Of a stretch of DNA of 64,000 nt, positions 54,840 through 62,695 are shown piece by piece; position 1 is the stretch's first letter, and every line of letters begins with the position of its first letter. Made by a program: the position numbers and the translations under genes. Below the pieces are notes generated by a model. That model made no database searches. It saw only the letters and a list, made by a program, of their open reading frames with translations, and was not told where the DNA came from. The DNA is from Comamonadaceae bacterium UBA2121. GTDB taxonomy: Bacteria > Pseudomonadota > Gammaproteobacteria > Burkholderiales > Burkholderiaceae_C. The stretch covers positions 1 through 64,000 of the forward strand of contig DCYB01000015.1 in the NCBI GenBank assembly GCA_002331385.1, given 5' to 3'.

Positions 54840-56330
54840 ATGCAAACCGTCGCTTATGCGCGCGAGTTCGCGCTCGCCCTTGGAAACCGCCACATCTATC
54901 GTGGGCTGGACCTGCGCGTTCCCGCGCACGGCTGCACCGTGTTGATGGGACCGTCCGGCACGGGCAAATCCACGCTGCTGCGCTTGCTGTGCGGGCAGAT
55001 GCAGCGCCATCCGCTGGTGCGCATGCAAGGCGAATTGCAGGTCGCCGGTCTGGACGCGCACGGGGCTGCGGTGGGCGCGTTGCCAGCGCTGGTGGAGCAA
55101 AAGGCGCAACTGCTGATGGACAACGTCTGGCAATCCCTGGTGGGGGAGTGGAGCCGGCGCAGTCAGCTGTCGCAACTGGAGCAAAAGGATGCGCTGGCGC
55201 AGCAACTGCACGACTGGGGCCAGCAGGACCTGATCGCGCAGTACGGCGAGACGGTGCTGTCGCTGAGCAAGTCGCAGCGCAAACGCATCGCCATCGTGCG
55301 CAAGGCGTTGAGTGGCACGCCGTTGCTGCTGATCGACGAGCCCACGGCGGACATCCTCGATGCGACAGCGCGCGAAGTCGTGGACCTCATCCGCGCGCTG
55401 TCGCGCCAGATGCCGGTGCTGGTGGTCACGCACCACCAGGGCCATGCACGTGCGATGGCGGACGAGGTCATCCTGCTCGCCAGCGGCCGGGTGCAAGAGC
55501 AGCGCAGCGCAGCGGATTTTTTTGCCGGGCCCGAGAGCGAGGCCGGCAAGCAATGGCTGCTCACCGGCTCATGCGCAGAAGAGGCTGTGAACCCGCAAGA
55601 GTGTGAAGCGGCTCCCGAGCCGGATCTGCACGAGGCGCCAGAGGCCGTCACTGTGGCTGCGCCTGCCATGCCTGCCGAACCGATCGCTCCAGCACCTGTA
55701 TCAGCCACAGTGCCCGTAACGCCAGCCGCGGCGATGCCGGGCCCCGTGGCGCTCGCTGCCGCGCATCTGCAAGTGCCCGTGGCCTTGCCGCAGCATCCCT
55801 TTGATGGTGGCGTGCGCGCGCGCGGTCCGCGTGGCTTCACGTGGATCGAATACGGACGTCTGGCGGGCACACCCTATCCGGGGCTGATCGCGTCGGCCGA
55901 GCAGGACCTCGAAGCCCTGCGCGATGCGGGCGTCACGCATCTGATTTCGCTGACCGAGCGGCCATTTCCTGCGCAGCTCGCTGCGCCGTTCGGCATCACC
56001 TGTTCCGCACTGCCGATGATCGACATGGGCGTGCCTTCGCTCACCGAGGCCACGCAACTGTGCCATCACATGGATGCGCTGCTGGCCGCAGGCCATGTCA
56101 TCGCGGTGCACTGCCGCGCCGGTCTGGGCCGCACCGGCACCGTGCTGGCCATGCAACTGATCTGGCAGGACGAAGGCGCGCACCCCGCCGCCGACATGAT
56201 TGCCAGGGTGCGTTCGCACAACGGCGCCATGATCCAGTCCGCCGTGCAGGAGCGCTTTCTTTCCGAGTTCCGCGCGCAGTGTCTTGCGACGGATGTTTTT
56301 TGTTCCCCCTTATCAACCCACGTTCACTAA
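54840..56330 (+). CDS. ABC ATPase fused to protein tyrosine/dual-specificity phosphatase
   Basis: A 496-residue fusion. Residues 1-230 are an ABC ATPase with Walker A GPSGTGKST (37-45), a Q-loop Gln88, a degenerate signature LSLSKSQ (140-146) instead of LSGGQ, Walker B LLLIDEP (162-168) and the switch His198. Residues 245-325 are a Pro/Ala-rich linker. Residues 330-485 are a dual-specificity phosphatase with the P-loop HCRAGLGRTG (Cys425, Arg431) and a candidate general acid Asp395 in MIDMGVPS. No permease gene is nearby, so transport is not obvious; a nucleotide-driven phosphatase regulator is an inference. It lies between the GTPase and the roadblock genes. Confidence 0.85.
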   Translation: MQTVAYAREFALALGNRHIYRGLDLRVPAHGCTVLMGPSGTGKSTLLRLLCGQMQRHPLVRMQGELQVAGLDAHGAAVGALPALVEQKAQLLMDNVWQSLVGEWSRRSQLSQLEQKDALAQQLHDWGQQDLIAQYGETVLSLSKSQRKRIAIVRKALSGTPLLLIDEPTADILDATAREVVDLIRALSRQMPVLVVTHHQGHARAMADEVILLASGRVQEQRSAADFFAGPESEAGKQWLLTGSCAEEAVNPQECEAAPEPDLHEAPEAVTVAAPAMPAEPIAPAPVSATVPVTPAAAMPGPVALAAAHLQVPVALPQHPFDGGVRARGPRGFTWIEYGRLAGTPYPGLIASAEQDLEALRDAGVTHLISLTERPFPAQLAAPFGITCSALPMIDMGVPSLTEATQLCHHMDALLAAGHVIAVHCRAGLGRTGTVLAMQLIWQDEGAHPAADMIARVRSHNGAMIQSAVQERFLSEFRAQCLATDVFCSPLSTHVH

Positions 56331-56345
56331 AACAGAGGAATCCCC

Positions 56346-56750
56346 ATGAATATCGATGCCGTAGTCCAGAAAGCCGTGACTTCCGTGCCTGAGTGCGTAG
56401 CCGCTGGCTACGTCGATCTGGCATCCGGAATGGTGCTGAGCATCAAGACCGTTGACTCGCACCCGCAGGAAGTGTTCGAGCTGCTGGCTGCCGCCACTGC
56501 CGACCTGTTCCAGGGTCCCAATGTGCAAGCCATCGAGAACGTGTTCCGCAAGGCGCGCGGTCTGCCCGAGAACACCGATCACCACTACTTCCAGGAAATC
56601 ATCGTCAACAGCGATAACCTGATCCACGTTTTCCTGCGCAGCAAGCGCCAGATGCAGGTGGCATGTTTCGTGTGCCGCAAGGGTGCCAACCTGGGCATGG
56701 TGCTGACACGCGCCCGCATGGCGCTGCCGGAAATCGAAGCCGCGCTGTAA
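56346..56750 (+). CDS. Roadblock/longin-like small protein
   Basis: A 134-residue protein with a compact alpha/beta pattern (VAAGYVDLASGMVLSIK, then a helix, then an IHVFLRS strand and CFVCRKGANLGMVLTRAR) that fits the roadblock/LC7 fold, though with weaker signature than its neighbours. Two cysteines in ACFVC could bind metal or sense redox. It follows a good AGAGGAA site 15 bases after the ABC-phosphatase stop, and is followed by a hairpin. Confidence 0.65.
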   Translation: MNIDAVVQKAVTSVPECVAAGYVDLASGMVLSIKTVDSHPQEVFELLAAATADLFQGPNVQAIENVFRKARGLPENTDHHYFQEIIVNSDNLIHVFLRSKRQMQVACFVCRKGANLGMVLTRARMALPEIEAAL

Positions 56751-56812
56751 TCTGCGCCCCCACGGATCTTGCCCGGCAGGATGCGTGATCGGATTGCCTG
56801 TATGGAAGCAGT

Positions 56813-56856
56813 GGCCCGAGAGATGCATACGAAAAGATGCGCATGCATTGCGGGCC
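56813..56856 (+). promoter_or_regulatory. Intercistronic hairpin within the GTPase locus
   Basis: GGCCCG-AGAG-ATGCAT and ATGCAT-TG-CGGGCC form two 6-bp stems separated by a small internal loop, closing a 14-base loop. It lies in the only large gap (135 bases) inside the eight-gene array and lacks a T-tract, so an attenuator, processing site or stability element is more likely than a terminator. Confidence 0.6.
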
Positions 56857-56885
56857 TTACTTCCTGAGTGAGAGACCACCAGCTC

Positions 56886-57314
56886 ATGCCCTCTGCTTAT
56901 AGTTCTTCATCCTCCATGCGAGAGCCCGATGACGCGTCCGCCGATCCGGTAGCGCGTGGAGCGCGCAGGCTTTTGCGCGCTTTTGCGGCCTCGTCGCAGC
57001 ACATCGAAGCCTGCGCCGCGATTTCTCCCGACGGCTTCATCATCGCGTCCGTGCTGACATCGGAGATGGATGAGGACCGCTTCGGTGCCATGTGCGCATC
57101 GCTGCTGGCGCTGTCCGCGCGCGCGGCGAGTGAAGCGCAACGCGGCGAACTGCGCCAGATCATTCTGGATGGTACGCAAGGCCCCATGCTGCTGACGCGC
57201 GCAGGCGCGCTCGGCGTGCTGGCCGTGGCAAGCAATCCGCAAGGCAATCTGGGCAAGGTCATGCTGGACACGCGGCGCACGGCGCAGGAGCTGTCGCAAT
57301 TGGTGGCAGACTAG
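56886..57314 (+). CDS. Roadblock/LC7 domain protein (MglB/CvnB type)
   Basis: A 142-residue protein with a serine-rich N-terminal tail and a roadblock fold from about residue 38: CAAISPDGFIIASVL, a long helix with LLALSARAASEAQRGEL, then QIILDGTQGPMLLTRAG and LGVLAVASNPQGNLGKVMLD. This is the pattern of proteins that pair with MglA-type GTPases as activators or scaffolds. Start is ATG 56886; GTG 56868 or ATG 56916 are alternatives. Confidence 0.82.
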   Translation: MPSAYSSSSSMREPDDASADPVARGARRLLRAFAASSQHIEACAAISPDGFIIASVLTSEMDEDRFGAMCASLLALSARAASEAQRGELRQIILDGTQGPMLLTRAGALGVLAVASNPQGNLGKVMLDTRRTAQELSQLVAD

Positions 57315-57352
57315 ACCAGCCGGTTTTGCCACCCAGAACCAAAGATCAACGC

Positions 57353-58483
57353 ATGACGCAGACAATCGACTACGAAGGGCGCATACTGGAAACGCGCGCG
57401 ACGGAAACCGTGCTCGATGCACTGCTGCGCAGTGGTGTGGACGCGGCGTTTTCGTGCAAGGGTGGTTCCTGCCATACCTGCCTGATGCAATGCCAGAGCG
57501 GCACCGTGCCCGAGGCGGCGCGCCGCAGCCTGCCCGAACATTTGCAACGTCTGCGTTATTTTCTTCCCTGCCGTTGCGTGCCCGTCGGCCCGATGAAGGT
57601 GCGCGCACCGCAGCCCGGCGATCTGGTCACCAACTGCATGCTGTGCGAAACCGTGCTGCAGGACGACGGCAGCGTCATCCTGCTGATCGAACCTGCCCGC
57701 ACCATCCGCTATCGGCAAGGGCAGGCGCTGCAGATCGTCAACGGCGCAGCGCATGAACCGCGCGCGCGCATTACCTCCGATCCTGAGCGCGACATGCTGC
57801 TCAGCGTGCAAGTGGCGGCGCAGGATGTCGCGGCATTGGGCGAAGCGCTGCAACCCGGTGCCGAGTTTGGGGCGGACATGCAGGTGCGCGGCCCATTTGA
57901 CGAGCGCCCGTCGCAAGAGCTGCCGTATCCCGATCCCGATCCGCAGTTGTGGACGCTGCTCGATGAGGGCCGCACGATGCGGCGCGTGCTCGAAGCCTTC
58001 TACGTGAAGGTCTATGCCGATCCGGTGCTCGCGCCGTTCTTTGAAGGCGCCACCATGGGGCGCGCCATCGACAAACAGTTCTCGTTCATGAAGCAATGCA
58101 TCACGGGCGAGAAGGTCTACATGGGCGACCGCCCGCGCAACGCGCACCACTGGATGATCATCACGCACGAGGTGTTCGATCACCGGCAGGCGCTCATGCT
58201 GCAAACGCTGCGCGAGCAGGGCGTGGACGAGGACGTGATTGCGCGCTGGACGGGCTTTGAAGAGTATTTCCGCCCCGACATGGTCAAGAGCTACTTCTGG
58301 CCGCGTCAGGTGGGCGACCAGTTGATCGTCAACGATGGCTTTTCGCCCGAGGTGCTGGGCGAATCCACGCTGTGCGATCACTGCCAAGGCGAGGTCATGG
58401 CCGGAGAAACCGTGCTGCTGCACCGTCGTTTGGGCACCATCAGTTGCGAGCGCTGCGCCGATCTTGCGCAGACGGTGGCATGA
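57353..58483 (+). CDS. Ferredoxin-barrel-truncated globin-zinc ribbon fusion
   Basis: A 376-residue multidomain protein. Residues 1-85 are a plant-type [2Fe-2S] ferredoxin with C35, C40, C43 and C73. Residues 88-185 resemble an FNR-type FAD barrel (QGQALQIVNG) without a visible NAD domain. Residues 195-315 are a truncated globin (AFYVKVYADPVLAPFF, KQFSFMKQCITGEKVYMG, HHWMIITHEVFD) with His265 as the likely proximal heme ligand. Residues 341-368 hold a zinc ribbon (C341, C344, C365, C368). The set suggests an O2/NO or redox sensor. The stop overlaps the next start by ATGA. Confidence 0.82.
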   Translation: MTQTIDYEGRILETRATETVLDALLRSGVDAAFSCKGGSCHTCLMQCQSGTVPEAARRSLPEHLQRLRYFLPCRCVPVGPMKVRAPQPGDLVTNCMLCETVLQDDGSVILLIEPARTIRYRQGQALQIVNGAAHEPRARITSDPERDMLLSVQVAAQDVAALGEALQPGAEFGADMQVRGPFDERPSQELPYPDPDPQLWTLLDEGRTMRRVLEAFYVKVYADPVLAPFFEGATMGRAIDKQFSFMKQCITGEKVYMGDRPRNAHHWMIITHEVFDHRQALMLQTLREQGVDEDVIARWTGFEEYFRPDMVKSYFWPRQVGDQLIVNDGFSPEVLGESTLCDHCQGEVMAGETVLLHRRLGTISCERCADLAQTVA

Positions 58484-59121
58484 GCATGCAGGCGCACGAC
58501 GCATCCCGGGACACTGCGCGCGAACGCTTTGTGCGGCCCACGGCTGCGGGCATGTTTCGTCGCTTTGCCAGTCACGATGCATCGGTCGAGCGCCGCTTGC
58601 TGGAATGGCTGGTGCTGGCGGGGCGACGCAGCGCCCTCAAAGTGCAGGATTTTTCATCGGCCCTGAATGCCGAGCCGCAGGCCTTGGCGCGCGCCCTTTT
58701 CACGCTGCAGCACGACGGTGCGCTGGTGGTGACGCTGGAGCCATCCGGGCGCACGCCCACCACCACATGGAGCGGCGAAGGGCTGGACGGCATCGCGCAG
58801 ATTCTGGTGCGCATGACCGAGCCGGGACAGCGCACGCTGCTGAGCACGAGCGATGGCTTTCCGGTCGCGCGCGCGGGCTGCAGCGCCTATGAAGCCGACG
58901 TGTGGGCCGTGCAACAGGCAGACCATGCATGGACGCCATCCGCAGACGCCACGCATGGACCGGGCGCTGCGGACAGCGTACGGCTGCATCTGGCGGGACG
59001 GGACTTCGTGCTCAGCAGTTCGCAGCCGCTCGATCGCAACCACGACGCGTGGCTCGAGCTGGCATACCGTATCCTTGCTGCCTTTCAGGGGCAGGCGACG
59101 CCGGCAATACCAAAGGGATAA
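58480..59121 (+). CDS. Winged-helix plus roadblock-like protein
   Basis: A 213-residue protein translationally coupled to the globin fusion. Residues 35-88 look like a winged helix (RRLLEWLVLAG, FSSALNAEPQALARALFTL, then a short wing). Residues 100-205 follow the roadblock pattern (GLDGIAQILVRM, LLSTSDGFPVARAG, VRLHLAGRDFVLSSS). This combination suggests a roadblock protein that can bind nucleic acid or a partner through the added domain. Confidence 0.7.
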   Translation: MSMQAHDASRDTARERFVRPTAAGMFRRFASHDASVERRLLEWLVLAGRRSALKVQDFSSALNAEPQALARALFTLQHDGALVVTLEPSGRTPTTTWSGEGLDGIAQILVRMTEPGQRTLLSTSDGFPVARAGCSAYEADVWAVQQADHAWTPSADATHGPGAADSVRLHLAGRDFVLSSSQPLDRNHDAWLELAYRILAAFQGQATPAIPKG

Positions 59122-59127
59122 ACAATC

Positions 59128-59496
59128 ATGCAGATGCCGATGACCATCGCGGAAGTGCTGGAGCAATACCGCACCAACTGCAGCGCATTGGCGGGCGCCG
59201 TGGTGGCCACGCAGGACGGTCTGGTGCTGGGCGCGACCGACAGCTTTGCAGGCGACACCCCCGCAGCCGCAGCGACCAGTCTGTGGGTGCATTTGCAGCA
59301 AGACCTGTCGATGATCCGCAGCACCACCGTGGGCGAAGCCTTGTTGTGGGCCGAACCCGGCGTCTGGTATCTGTGTCCGCTGGCGCACCACCATCTGTTG
59401 CTGGCCTATAGCGAGTCGCCCGATCACGCAGGCGCACTGCGTCTGGCGGGCCATGTCGCCGCACAGCAATTGGCACGCATGGTCTCCTCGGTGTGA
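59128..59496 (+). CDS. Roadblock/LC7 domain protein, last gene of the locus
   Basis: A 122-residue single-domain roadblock protein: ALAGAVVATQDGLVLGATD strand-turn, a long helix (AATSLWVHLQQDLSMI), then EALLWAEPGVWYLCPL and LLLAYSESPDHAGALRLAGH. It is 6 bases after the previous gene, clearly in the same operon. Roadblock domains dimerise, so the several paralogues here may form mixed dimers around the GTPase. Confidence 0.8.
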   Translation: MQMPMTIAEVLEQYRTNCSALAGAVVATQDGLVLGATDSFAGDTPAAAATSLWVHLQQDLSMIRSTTVGEALLWAEPGVWYLCPLAHHHLLLAYSESPDHAGALRLAGHVAAQQLARMVSSV

Positions 59497-59563
59497 CGCA
59501 ACCTGCAAAGGTGCACTGCTGAAGCCGCGCAGGGAGGGGCGGCGCGGGTAAAACGAGGAATGA

Positions 59564-59580
59564 CCTACACAAGGTGTAGG
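59564..59580. promoter_or_regulatory. Perfect inverted repeat before the molybdenum hydroxylase genes
   Basis: CCTACAC-AAG-GTGTAGG is a perfect 7-3-7 palindrome, about 80 bases upstream of the first hydroxylase gene and 70 after the roadblock operon. No T-tract follows, so a regulator-binding site is favoured over a terminator. Confidence 0.6.
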
Positions 59581-59661
59581 AATCTGCTGGCGATAGCGGT
59601 TAACAATTCACGCCATAACTGACTGCATGGGCCAAACGCCCCAGTGCAGAAAGTTGTGACC

Positions 59662-60288
59662 ATGAAATTGACCGTGAACGAGCAGCCCGCCGAGCTGCCG
59701 GATGTCGCCCCCGATACTCCTTTGCTCTACATCCTGCGCAACGACTTGCGGCTGAACGGCCCCAAGTTTGGCTGCGGCCTGGGCGAGTGCGGTGCCTGCA
59801 GCGTACTCATCGATGGCAAGGTGGCGCGTTCGTGCTCGGTGCCGGTGGGTGCAGTGCGCGATGCGCGCATCACCACGCTGGAAGGGCTCACGCCGCAGGC
59901 CACGGTGGCCGCCAAATCACGGCTGTCGAACGATGTGCAAATGCGCTTGCTCGGCACCACTGCATTGGAACTCGCAGGCGCAGCGCCTGTGCCGCCGCCC
60001 GCTGCCGATGGCACGCGCGTCAGTCCCGGCGCGGACGCCCCGAGCGCGGCAACACAGCGTCTGCACCCGGTCCAGCAAGCTTTTATCGAGGAGCAGGCCG
60101 CGCAATGCGGCTACTGCACCAACGGCATGATCATGGCACTGGTGGCCTTGTTCGACAAACTCCCCACGGCGAGCGATGCGCAGGTGAAAACTGCATTGCA
60201 GGGCAACCTCTGCCGCTGCGGAACGCATGTGGAAATCATGCGCGCCGCCGCGCGCGCCCGCGAACTGATCGCGCAAGGAGCACGGTGA
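59662..60288 (+). CDS. 2Fe-2S subunit of a molybdenum hydroxylase (IorA-like)
   Basis: A 208-residue small subunit with the two cluster sites of the xanthine oxidase family: the plant-type site CGLGECGACSV plus ARSCSV, and the helical-bundle site QCGYCTNGMIM plus GNLCRCGTH. A loop of roughly 40 residues rich in Ala and Pro (about residues 110-140) separates the two halves, longer than usual. It passes electrons from the molybdenum subunit towards the cytochrome. Confidence 0.93.
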   Translation: MKLTVNEQPAELPDVAPDTPLLYILRNDLRLNGPKFGCGLGECGACSVLIDGKVARSCSVPVGAVRDARITTLEGLTPQATVAAKSRLSNDVQMRLLGTTALELAGAAPVPPPAADGTRVSPGADAPSAATQRLHPVQQAFIEEQAAQCGYCTNGMIMALVALFDKLPTASDAQVKTALQGNLCRCGTHVEIMRAAARARELIAQGAR

Positions 60289-62678
60289 TGACATCTCACT
60301 CCCCCATCGATGCCGTGACCGATCTTGCGAGCGATCCCGCGAGCGCCAGCCAGACCCCATTGCAGCTCACACGCCGTCGTCTATTGATGGCCGGAGGCAT
60401 GGTGGTGGTGGCTTCGGCCAGCGCCTCGCGCATCTGGGCGCAGGCTGCTCCCGCAGACACGCCCGCGTCCGGCGCCGCAGCGACCACTGCCAAACCGGGC
60501 AGCTATCCCGTTCCGCCGGACAACCGTGTGGACACCTTTGTTGCGATCGGAGCGGATGGCCGCGTGACCGGATACTGCGGGCACGTGGATCTGGGCACGG
60601 GCGTGCGCACGGCGCTCGGCCAGATGGTGGCGGATGAGCTCGACGTGCCGTTCGAGCACGTCACCATGGTGTTGGGCCACACGTTCAAGACACCCGACCA
60701 GGGGCCGACGATTGCCAGTGCCACCATCCAGGTCACTGCCAAGCCGCTGCGCCAGGCGGCGGCGCAAGTGCGTATGCTATTGCTCTCGATTGCCGCCGAG
60801 CGGCTGGGCGTGGCACGCGAAACGCTGGTCGTGCGCGAAGGTGTGGTGGCAGCGGGCGGCCAGCGCCTGACACTGGGCGAGCTGGTGCAGGGGCAGGACT
60901 TGCAGTTGCCGCTCGACACGCACATCGAGCTGCGCCGCGCAGACGAGCTGCGTTACTCTGGCACGCCGGTGGCGCGTGTGGACATTCCCAACAAGGTGCT
61001 GGGCGCGCTGACCTTCATCCATGACTTGCGCCTGCCCGGCATGCTGCATGCGCGCGTCGTGCGCCCGCCTTATGGTGGGGCCGATGCGTCGGCGCCGCTA
61101 GGCCGGTCGTTGGTGTCGGTGGACAAGGACTCCATCAAGCACCTGCCCGGCATCGTCCAGGTGGTGGTGCAGGGCGATTTTGTCGCCGTGCTCGCCGAGC
61201 GCGAAGAACAGGCCATTGCAGGCATGCGGCAGTTGAAAGTCAAATGGAAGGACTGGAGCGGGTTGCCCGACCTGACGCTGGCAGGTCTGCACCAGACGCT
61301 GCTCAAGCACCCCAAGACCGATCGCCAACTGGTGCAGGAGGAAGGCACCGCTGACGCCATCAAGAGCGCCAAGACAGTGATCGAAGCCGACTACGTGTGG
61401 CCGTATCACATGCATGGCTCGATCGGCCCGTCATGCGCGGTGGCGCGTGTGGCCGATGGCAAGGTGGAGGTCTGGTCGGGCACACAAAACCCGCACGATC
61501 TGCGCAAGGACATCGCCAAGCTGCTCGGAGTGGGCGACGACGCGGTGAACATCCTGCGCATGGAAGCCTCGGGCTGCTATGGCCGCAACGGGGCCGATGA
61601 CGCCAGCGCCGATGCGGCACTGATTGCGCAACTCACCGGCAAGACGGTGCGCGTGCAATACATGCGCGAACAAGAGCACGCCTGGGAGCCCAAGGGCACG
61701 GCGCAACTCATCCGCGTGCGCGGCGGTGTGGATGCAGAGGGCCAGGTCACGGGCTACGAATTCAGCACATGCTATCCATCCAACAACGCCACCACGCTGG
61801 CGCTGCTGCTCACCGGCAAGGTGGAGAACACCGCAGTCGTGCAGCAGATGGGGGACCGCACGGCCGTGCCGCAATATGAGTACCCCAAGCGCCACATCCT
61901 GAGTCAGGACGTAGCGCCCATCGTGCGTGCGTCGTGGATGCGCGGCGTGTCCGCGCTGCCCAACGTGTTTGCGCATGAATGCTGGATCGACGAAGCGGCC
62001 TACGCGGCAGGCGCGGACCCGATCGAGTACCGCTTGCGCTATCTGAAAGACCCACGCGCGATCGCACTGATCGAAGCCATGAAGACGCAGTGCCAATGGC
62101 AGGCGGGGCGGGCGTACCGCCAGCCGACGCCAGCCGGCGAGCCGTTGGCGAAGGGGCGCGGCTTTGCCTATGCGCGCTACTTCCACAGCAAGTTTCCGGG
62201 CTACGGTGCCGCATGGTGCGTGTGGGTGATCGATGTGACGGTGGACCGCCTGACCGGCAAGGTCACGCCGGTGAAAGTGTTCGTCGCGCAGGACACGGGA
62301 GCCATGGTCAATCCGGCTGGTGTGCGCCATCAGGCGCACGGCAACATCGTGCAGTCCACCAGCCGCGTGCTCAAGGAATTCGTCACGTTTGACCAGCAAG
62401 GTGTTACGTCGCTGGAGTGGGGCGGATATCCCATCCTGCGTTTTTCGGAACTTCCGGTCATCGATTTGCAGTTGCTGGACCGCCCCGGCGAAGACCCGAT
62501 GGGCGCAGGTGAATCGGCCTCGGTGCCCAGCGCCGCCGCGTTTGCTAACGCCATTTTTGACGCCACGGGGGTGCGTATGCGCGAAGTGCCATTCACCCAC
62601 AGCCGGGTGTTGGCGGCGCTCAAAAATGCGCCGCAAACCGGCGCGAGTGCATCGGCTCCGGCATCCGCCAGCCAGTAA
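60288..62678 (+). CDS. Molybdopterin subunit, isoquinoline 1-oxidoreductase type (Tat-exported)
   Basis: A 796-residue catalytic subunit of a periplasmic aldehyde or N-heterocycle hydroxylase. The N-terminus has a Tat-like signal (TRRRLLMAGGMVVVASA). Family motifs include the GHVDLGTGVRTALGQMVADEL start of the IorB-like core, GSIGPSCAVA, and the C-terminal MGAGESASVPSAAAFANAIF with the conserved catalytic glutamate. The ATG overlaps the stop of the small subunit (TGATG). The true substrate is not deducible. Confidence 0.92.
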   Translation: MTSHSPIDAVTDLASDPASASQTPLQLTRRRLLMAGGMVVVASASASRIWAQAAPADTPASGAAATTAKPGSYPVPPDNRVDTFVAIGADGRVTGYCGHVDLGTGVRTALGQMVADELDVPFEHVTMVLGHTFKTPDQGPTIASATIQVTAKPLRQAAAQVRMLLLSIAAERLGVARETLVVREGVVAAGGQRLTLGELVQGQDLQLPLDTHIELRRADELRYSGTPVARVDIPNKVLGALTFIHDLRLPGMLHARVVRPPYGGADASAPLGRSLVSVDKDSIKHLPGIVQVVVQGDFVAVLAEREEQAIAGMRQLKVKWKDWSGLPDLTLAGLHQTLLKHPKTDRQLVQEEGTADAIKSAKTVIEADYVWPYHMHGSIGPSCAVARVADGKVEVWSGTQNPHDLRKDIAKLLGVGDDAVNILRMEASGCYGRNGADDASADAALIAQLTGKTVRVQYMREQEHAWEPKGTAQLIRVRGGVDAEGQVTGYEFSTCYPSNNATTLALLLTGKVENTAVVQQMGDRTAVPQYEYPKRHILSQDVAPIVRASWMRGVSALPNVFAHECWIDEAAYAAGADPIEYRLRYLKDPRAIALIEAMKTQCQWQAGRAYRQPTPAGEPLAKGRGFAYARYFHSKFPGYGAAWCVWVIDVTVDRLTGKVTPVKVFVAQDTGAMVNPAGVRHQAHGNIVQSTSRVLKEFVTFDQQGVTSLEWGGYPILRFSELPVIDLQLLDRPGEDPMGAGESASVPSAAAFANAIFDATGVRMREVPFTHSRVLAALKNAPQTGASASAPASASQ

Positions 62679-62695
62679 GAAGGAAAGCACACATC

